This document shows positions 57,074 to 64,000 of a stretch of DNA of 64,000 nucleotides, piece by piece. The DNA comes from Sedimentitalea arenosa (lineage in GTDB: Bacteria > Pseudomonadota > Alphaproteobacteria > Rhodobacterales > Rhodobacteraceae). Numbering within the stretch: position 1 is the first letter of the stretch; each line of letters opens with the position of its first letter. The translations under genes and the position numbers were made by a program. Under the pieces are notes generated by a model, which was not told the DNA's origin, did no database searches, and was given only the letters and a program-made list of their open reading frames with translations. The stretch spans positions 1 through 64,000 of the forward strand of contig NZ_JAELVR010000008.1 in the NCBI RefSeq assembly GCF_016428585.1, given 5' to 3'.

Positions 57074-58336
57074 ATGCTGAACGTTCTTGCCGGTGTCTGG
57101 GCCCTGCTGCTCGGCATCGTTCTCATCATGCTGGGCAACGGCATGCATTTCACCCTGATCGGCCTGCGCGGCGGGATCGAGGGATTCTCCTCGACCGCGC
57201 TGGCCATCGTCACCTCGGGCTACTTCCTCGGCTTCCTCTCCGGGGCCCGCATCACGCCGATGATGATCCGGCATGTCGGTCACGTGCGCGTCTTCGCGGC
57301 GCTCGGCAGCTTCATGTCGGCGGCGCTGATCGCCCTGCCGCTGCTGGCCGAGCCCTGGGCCTGGACGATCCTGCGGGTGCTCGTGGGGTTCTGCATGTCG
57401 GGCATCTATGTCGCCGCCGAAAGCTGGCTGAACGCCGCCGCCACCAATGACAACCGCGGCAAGGTGCTGTCGGCCTACATGATCGCGCAGACCCTCGGCA
57501 TTATCGGCGCGCAGGGGCTGCTGACGCTGGGCGACGCGTCGACTCCGGTGCTGTTCATCTGCGCCTCGATCCTGGTGTCGATCTCCTTCGCCCCGATCCT
57601 GCTGTCGGCGACGCCGGTTCCGGCGGTCGATGTCGCGCGCCCGATGCCGCTGCGCGCCCTGGTCCGGGCCGCGCCGCTCGGCACCGTGGGGATTTTCCTG
57701 CTCGGCAGCGTCTATGCGACGCAATCGGGCATGGGCGCCGTGTTCGGAACCCAGATCGGTCTGACACCCAACACCATCGCGCTGTTCATCGCCATGCTCT
57801 TTGCCGGCGCGCTGGTGCTGCAATTCCCGATCGGCTGGCTGTCGGACCGGATGGACCGGCGCTTGCTGATCCTCGGCCTCTCGGTCATGGGGGCCGCGTC
57901 CTGCGCGCTCGGCTGGCTGACCGGCGGCGGGCTCTGGCCGCTGATGACCGCGGCGTTCTTCGCCGGCGGGGTCACGACGCCGCTCTATGCGCTGCTGCTC
58001 GCCTACACCAATGATTCCCTCTCGACGTCCGACATGCCCGCCGCCTCGGGCGGTCTCGTCTTCACCTTCGGTCTGGGCGCGATCGTCGGGCCGATGATCG
58101 CGGGCTGGGCGATGGAGGCGCTCGATCCCGGCGCCTTCTGGCTGGTGCTGGGCCTGACATTCGTCATCATCGCGCTCTATGCGCTCTACCGCACGACCCA
58201 ACGCGCCGCGGCCTCGGTCGAGGACACCGAAAGTTATCTGAACGTGGTCCCGACCACCTCGCTGGTCGCCATCGAAGCCGCCGGGGAATGGTCCGCCGAA
58301 CACGCCGAGTCGGACCGCAGCGCGGAAGCGATCTGA
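57074..58336 (+). CDS. MFS transporter
   Basis: This 420-residue protein has twelve hydrophobic helices (about residues 5-390) and the inter-helix motif Y-F-L-G-F-L-S-G-A-R near helix 2-3. D-R-M-D-R-R appears between helices 8 and 9 (W-L-S-D-R-M-D-R-R-L-L), the second-half MFS loop. Resemblance is to the YcaD-like family of unknown substrate. The acidic C-terminal tail of about 45 residues is cytoplasmic. Confidence 0.88.
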   Translation: MLNVLAGVWALLLGIVLIMLGNGMHFTLIGLRGGIEGFSSTALAIVTSGYFLGFLSGARITPMMIRHVGHVRVFAALGSFMSAALIALPLLAEPWAWTILRVLVGFCMSGIYVAAESWLNAAATNDNRGKVLSAYMIAQTLGIIGAQGLLTLGDASTPVLFICASILVSISFAPILLSATPVPAVDVARPMPLRALVRAAPLGTVGIFLLGSVYATQSGMGAVFGTQIGLTPNTIALFIAMLFAGALVLQFPIGWLSDRMDRRLLILGLSVMGAASCALGWLTGGGLWPLMTAAFFAGGVTTPLYALLLAYTNDSLSTSDMPAASGGLVFTFGLGAIVGPMIAGWAMEALDPGAFWLVLGLTFVIIALYALYRTTQRAAASVEDTESYLNVVPTTSLVAIEAAGEWSAEHAESDRSAEAI

Positions 58337-58404
58337 GGCGGCGCTGCCCGCGCCCGGGCCCGCCCACGTTAACCTCTTCGCCCGCGCGAGGCACGGCATA
58401 CGGC

Positions 58405-58437
58405 GTATGCACGCGGTATGCACGCAGTCTGCACGGA
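58405..58437 (+). repeat. Three tandem 11-bp imperfect repeats
   Basis: GTATGCACGCG (58405-58415), GTATGCACGCA (58416-58426) and GTCTGCACGGA (58427-58437) lie head to tail in the gap between the converging MFS and rppH genes. Copy number could vary by slippage. No function is apparent. Confidence 0.6.
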
Positions 58438-58472
58438 TGGCACGGGCCCGAGTCAGGTCCCGCGCAGGACCG

Positions 58473-58964
58473 TTAACGGGGCGTCAGATGCGGCGCGAAC
58501 TCGGTCAGAACCGTCTCGTAGACCGCGCGCTTGAAGGACACGATCCCGTCGATCAACTCCCCCGGCGCGACCCATTTCCAGGTCGTGAACTCCGGGTGCT
58601 CGGTGGCGATATCGACCTGCTCGTCACGCCCCAGAAAGCGCATCAGGAACCATTTCTGCTCCTGCCCGCGATACCGGCCCTTCCAGATGTTGGGCACGAT
58701 GTCATGCGGCAGGTCATAGGGGAGCCAGTCCTTGGTTTTCGCAACGATTTCAACCAGGTCGGATGTGACGCCAGTCTCCTCCCACAGCTCGCGCAGGGCG
58801 GCTTCTCGCGGTTTTTCGCCCTTGTCGATGCCGCCCTGCGGCATCTGCCAGGCCTCGTGATGACGGTCGTTGCGCTGGCCGACGAACACCTCGCCCCGCG
58901 CATTCATCAGCATCACGCCGACGCAGCGGCGATAGGGCAGTTTCGCGATCTCTTCCGGGGTCAT
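58473..58964 (-). CDS. rppH: RNA pyrophosphohydrolase
   Basis: RppH removes pyrophosphate from 5'-triphosphate RNA and so triggers mRNA decay. The 163-residue Nudix protein has the box [20 protein letters not shown] in residues about 44-63, followed by T-G. Other RppH blocks are Y-R-R-C-V-G-V-M-L near 12-20, W-Q-M-P-Q-G-G near 39-45, and Q-K-W-F-L-M-R-F near 105-112. The Met at 58964 is the conserved family start; longer frames cross the promoter. Confidence 0.93.
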   Translation of the reverse strand: MTPEEIAKLPYRRCVGVMLMNARGEVFVGQRNDRHHEAWQMPQGGIDKGEKPREAALRELWEETGVTSDLVEIVAKTKDWLPYDLPHDIVPNIWKGRYRGQEQKWFLMRFLGRDEQVDIATEHPEFTTWKWVAPGELIDGIVSFKRAVYETVLTEFAPHLTPR

Positions 58965-59043
58965 CCCAGCAGCTCCTCCTGGACCCCACCTGTCTAGCAA
59001 GGTCAGGTCGCGATGCAAGACCGTGACGCCGCGTTTGTCGTGA

Positions 59044-61463
<2,420 letters not shown>

Positions 61464-61522
61464 GTCGTTCCCTCCCAACCTGCTTTCCGGCAGCCTTGTT
61501 CAGGTCAACGCCGGCGGCAAGC

Positions 61523-61963
61523 CTATTCGACGGTGATCGTGATCACCTCCGAGACGACCGGCGTGCTGTGGGGCACATGGGCGGCGTCGCCGAGAACCAG
61601 TTGCAGCGTATGTGTGCCGGGCGGAAGCTCGATGGTCGCTTCGGTCTGGCCACCGCCGAAATGCATGTGGTTTTCATCCGCCGGCAGCCCGTTCGCCAGT
61701 TCGTCGGCGCCTTCCTCCCCCTCGCCAAAGGGCGCGCGGTTGATCAGCAGGTGATGATGGCCGGTCATGTCCTTCTCGGTTCCGGCGGGCGCGACCCCCA
61801 TGCCCGACAATCCGAAGACGACGGTGACGGGCGAAGACACAGTGGCCCCATCCTCGAGGTTGACGAAATAGACCTTTGCGTCGGGATTGGCGGGCGTGTC
61901 GCCCCCGGCGAAGGCGGGCAGCCCCAGAAGGGTGACGGCGGCGGCGATCAAGGCAAGTCTCAT
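61523..61963 (-). CDS. DUF4399 secreted protein
   Basis: This 146-residue periplasmic protein has a signal peptide (M-R-L-A-L-I-A-A-A-V-T-L-L-G-L-P-A-F-A, cleavage near 19). The conserved DUF4399 features are G-H-H-H-L-L-I-N near 68-75, N-H-M-H-F-G-G-G-Q-T near 97-106 and P-P-G-T-H-T-L-Q-L-V-L-G-D near 113-125. The histidine-rich pattern suggests metal binding, but the function is unknown. Confidence 0.87.
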   Translation of the reverse strand: MRLALIAAAVTLLGLPAFAGGDTPANPDAKVYFVNLEDGATVSSPVTVVFGLSGMGVAPAGTEKDMTGHHHLLINRAPFGEGEEGADELANGLPADENHMHFGGGQTEATIELPPGTHTLQLVLGDAAHVPHSTPVVSEVITITVE

Positions 61964-62171
61964 GGCAGATCCTTTCGGCTTGGTGTCCACGTCAGATTGC
62001 CCATCTTGACGCAAGGGCGCCCGCAAGTGTCAAGAAATTCGCGTCGTGTCCGGTTTCCTGTCGCGCGACGATGAAGGGTGAAATCCAGCAATTATCCCAA
62101 GCCCGCCCCGTTCTTGCCCAGATTGCGCGCGACAACCATGTGGATTGACCCGAGCGCCCGAGGTGACTGGA

Positions 62172-63077
62172 ATGGATCGACTGACCGAGATGGAAGCCTT
62201 CGCGAACGTGGTGGATCAAGGCGGGTTCACCGACGCGGCCAAGAAGATGGGCATTTCCAAATCGGCCGTGTCAAAGCATGTGTCGAGCCTCGAGGCGCGG
62301 CTTGGCGCGCGGCTGCTGAACCGGACGACCCGGCGTGTCAGCCCGACCGAGATCGGGCTCGCCTATTATGACCGGGCGCGCCGCGTGCTGAACGACGCGG
62401 GCGAAGCGGATGCCCTGGTGACGTCGATGCAATCCGCGCCATCGGGCCTGTTGCGGATCAGTGTCGCCACGGATTTCGGGGTCAACCACCTGTCACCGGT
62501 GCTGAGCGGCTTCCTCGCCGACTATCCCGAGATCACCGTGAACATGGTCCTCAACAACCGCTATGTCGAACTGATCTCGGAAGGCTTCGATATGGCCGTG
62601 CGCATCGGAGAACTGGAAGACAGCACGCTGCGCGCCCGAAAGCTGACCGAGACCACCAAACGGATGATCGCGGCGCCCTCCTACTTCGAGAAATACGGCC
62701 GCCCTCTCAAGATCGACGATCTGAACGCACACAAGCTGCTGCACTACTCGAACCAGTCCAGCGGCAATGTCTGGCGATTGACCGCGCCATCGGGCGAAAA
62801 GCGGCAGGTGCGGACCGCCGGTTGGCTGAGCGTGAATGACGGGCAATCCCTGCTGAACGCGGCGATCTCGGGCCTGGGCATCGCCTATTTGCCAAGCTTC
62901 CTGTTTTCCGAGGCGTTGGCAAAGGGGCTTGTCGAAGATGCCATGCCGTCGCTCCCGCTCGAGACACAGGGAATCTATGCCGTCTATCCGCCGGGGCGCT
63001 TCACCCAGCCCAAGGTGCGCGCTTTCATCGATTTCCTCGTCCATGCCTTTGCCGACAAGGGTCCGAACGACTGGTAA
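62172..63077 (+). CDS. LysR-family transcriptional regulator
   Basis: This 301-residue protein has an N-terminal winged HTH (M-D-R-L-T-E-M-E-A-F-A-N-V-V, F-T-D-A-A-K-K-M-G-I-S-K-S-A-V-S-K-H) over residues 1-62. A two-lobed inducer-binding domain (about 90-295) with V-A-T-D-F-G-V-N-H-L-S-P near 97-108 follows. The divergent target would be the DUF4399 gene; its true regulon is unknown. The family start M-D-R-L is used instead of a Met nine codons upstream. Confidence 0.92.
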   Translation: MDRLTEMEAFANVVDQGGFTDAAKKMGISKSAVSKHVSSLEARLGARLLNRTTRRVSPTEIGLAYYDRARRVLNDAGEADALVTSMQSAPSGLLRISVATDFGVNHLSPVLSGFLADYPEITVNMVLNNRYVELISEGFDMAVRIGELEDSTLRARKLTETTKRMIAAPSYFEKYGRPLKIDDLNAHKLLHYSNQSSGNVWRLTAPSGEKRQVRTAGWLSVNDGQSLLNAAISGLGIAYLPSFLFSEALAKGLVEDAMPSLPLETQGIYAVYPPGRFTQPKVRAFIDFLVHAFADKGPNDW

Positions 63078-63093
63078 GCCACACCCCGCGCGA

Positions 63094-64000
63094 TCAGTCG
63101 CCTGACAACAGGATTGCCTCGACCCTGCGGTTCACCGTGCGACCCTCTTCGGTCAGGTTCGAGGCGATGGGGGCAAGATAGCCCATACCCTCGGCATCGA
63201 CCTGCGCCGGGTCGGCGCCATAGGTTTCGATCAGACGCCTGCGCACGGCTTCCGCCCGGCGTTTTGAAAGCGAGATATTGCTGTCGAGCCCACCGGTGGT
63301 GTCGGTATGCCCGACCAGTGCAATTCTCTGACCTGGGGCGCGACTCAGGTAATCCGCGAGACCCGAGAGCGACTCGTGCGGACCGGGCCCCAGCGTGTCG
63401 GCCCCGGTTTCGAAATCGAGATCCGCGAGCACCACGTGGCCCCGCTCGAGCAGGATTTCGACCACGTCCTGCGCGTCGCCGGCATCCTGCGCCTGACCCG
63501 GTGCGCGCGCTGCGAGGATCACCCCCCCGGTCGCGTCCGGCGGCGTCACCTCGATCAACTGGATATAGGTCGCGTTGCGGCTGCGGCTGACCAGCAGGCT
63601 GAGCGCATCGCCTTCGGCGCGTCGGGCCGACACGAAGCGATAGTCCCGCATATCCACATGCATGTCCGGCGCAGGGATCACCTCCGTCGAAAAGCGGAAA
63701 TCGAAGCCGCCACAGGCGCGATCCTCGCATTCGAATACCACGTCATAGCCTTCCTCGTCGATCTGCGCCCGCAGCGGGCTCAGCACCTGCAGCGTCGTGA
63801 TCGCGCCGCCATCGATGCGCCAGCTGCGGCGCGTCACCCGGCCCTCGACCGTCTCCGCCGGGATGCCACCCTCGCTCCAGACCCCGAGCGGCAACTGGTA
63901 ACTGTCCAGCGGGCTTGCCCGTTCGGTCAGCTGGCGGGCCGTCGTCGGCAGAACCGGCTCGAGCGCTGCGCCGGCCTGGGGCGCCAGCACCAGCGCACAG
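63094..64000 (-). CDS. OmpA-domain protein, 5' end beyond the right edge
   Basis: At least 301 residues are visible; the frame continues past base 64000 through what looks like the end of a signal peptide (C-A-L-V-L-A-P-Q-A-G-A-A). The N-terminal region (about the first 170 visible residues) is a beta-rich domain of unknown family with the pair C-E-D-R-A-C. The C-terminal OmpA peptidoglycan-binding domain has L-D-F-E-T-G-A-D-T-L, V-G-H-T-D-T-T-G, I-S-L-S-K-R-R-A-E-A-V and N-R-R-V-E-A-I-L. It probably sits in the periplasm bound to the cell wall. Confidence 0.85.
   Translation of the reverse strand, partial: CALVLAPQAGAALEPVLPTTARQLTERASPLDSYQLPLGVWSEGGIPAETVEGRVTRRSWRIDGGAITTLQVLSPLRAQIDEEGYDVVFECEDRACGGFDFRFSTEVIPAPDMHVDMRDYRFVSARRAEGDALSLLVSRSRNATYIQLIEVTPPDATGGVILAARAPGQAQDAGDAQDVVEILLERGHVVLADLDFETGADTLGPGPHESLSGLADYLSRAPGQRIALVGHTDTTGGLDSNISLSKRRAEAVRRRLIETYGADPAQVDAEGMGYLAPIASNLTEEGRTVNRRVEAILLSGD

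Overview
The window is high-G+C alphaproteobacterial DNA, almost certainly from a marine or roseobacter-type member of the Rhodobacteraceae. Grounds for this are the proteins themselves (short HisG with HisZ, cobalamin-dependent ribonucleotide reductase, DUF1489, DUF938, SlyX, TauR/Xsc/Soe taurine catabolism, a VPLPA-CTERM protein) and copies of a short repeat ending GGAGTATTTTTGCAAAGATG, which I associate with this family. No rRNA or tRNA gene was seen.

Layout. Positions 1-4000 are an accessory remnant: the 3' end of an IS5-type transposase, a small excisionase-like HTH gene followed by a tyrosine recombinase, about 1.1 kb of poorly coding DNA, and the first third of a Z1-domain (superfamily II helicase-like) defence protein cut off after its ATPase motifs. 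From 4075 the core genome begins: nrdJ (-), DUF1489 (+), a GH25 lipoprotein (+), the hisS-hisZ-hisG operon (-), slyX (+) and dnaE (-). Positions 15884-20625 hold a BMP-type nucleoside ABC transporter operon ending in a strong terminator. Next come an aldo/keto reductase, a DUF938 methyltransferase, a CMD-family protein and an EF-hand protein (+), then a PepSY/cytochrome b561/membrane-LuxR operon (-).

Positions 25155-44355 form a nearly complete taurine dissimilation region. TauABC imports taurine. Tpa transaminates it with pyruvate to sulfoacetaldehyde. Xsc releases sulfite and acetyl phosphate, and Pta makes acetyl-CoA. A citrate-synthase-family enzyme follows and could feed the carbon into the TCA cycle. 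A TSUP (TauE-like) exporter and the cytoplasmic SoeABC sulfite:quinone oxidoreductase deal with the sulfite. The MocR-type regulator TauR lies inside the region, and matching direct repeats with an identical 23-nt period lie upstream of both tpa and xsc. A 48-residue membrane protein is translationally coupled between soeA and soeB. No alanine dehydrogenase for recycling the amino group is in the window.

Positions 44361-64000 are ordinary chromosomal genes: dapA, a soluble lytic transglycosylase, a DMT transporter, the two MnmC activities as separate divergent genes, small secreted proteins, an FAS1-like dehydratase, an OmpA lipoprotein, Ada-like MGMT, nth, a PfkB kinase, an MFS transporter, rppH, a dienoyl-CoA reductase, a LysR regulator and an OmpA-domain protein running off the right edge.

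The most unusual observation is three low-G+C patches placed in or against otherwise typical high-G+C genes. One adds a complete XRE-type HTH domain, in frame, to the inter-domain linker of class II ribonucleotide reductase. One adds or replaces about 78 codons in frame in hisS (about 43% G+C by my count). One, about 0.6 kb and carrying its own XRE regulator, has removed the 5' half of a GNAT acetyltransferase gene. The first two share the word GGACCAA at one edge and GCAGAA at the other, which may be coincidence.
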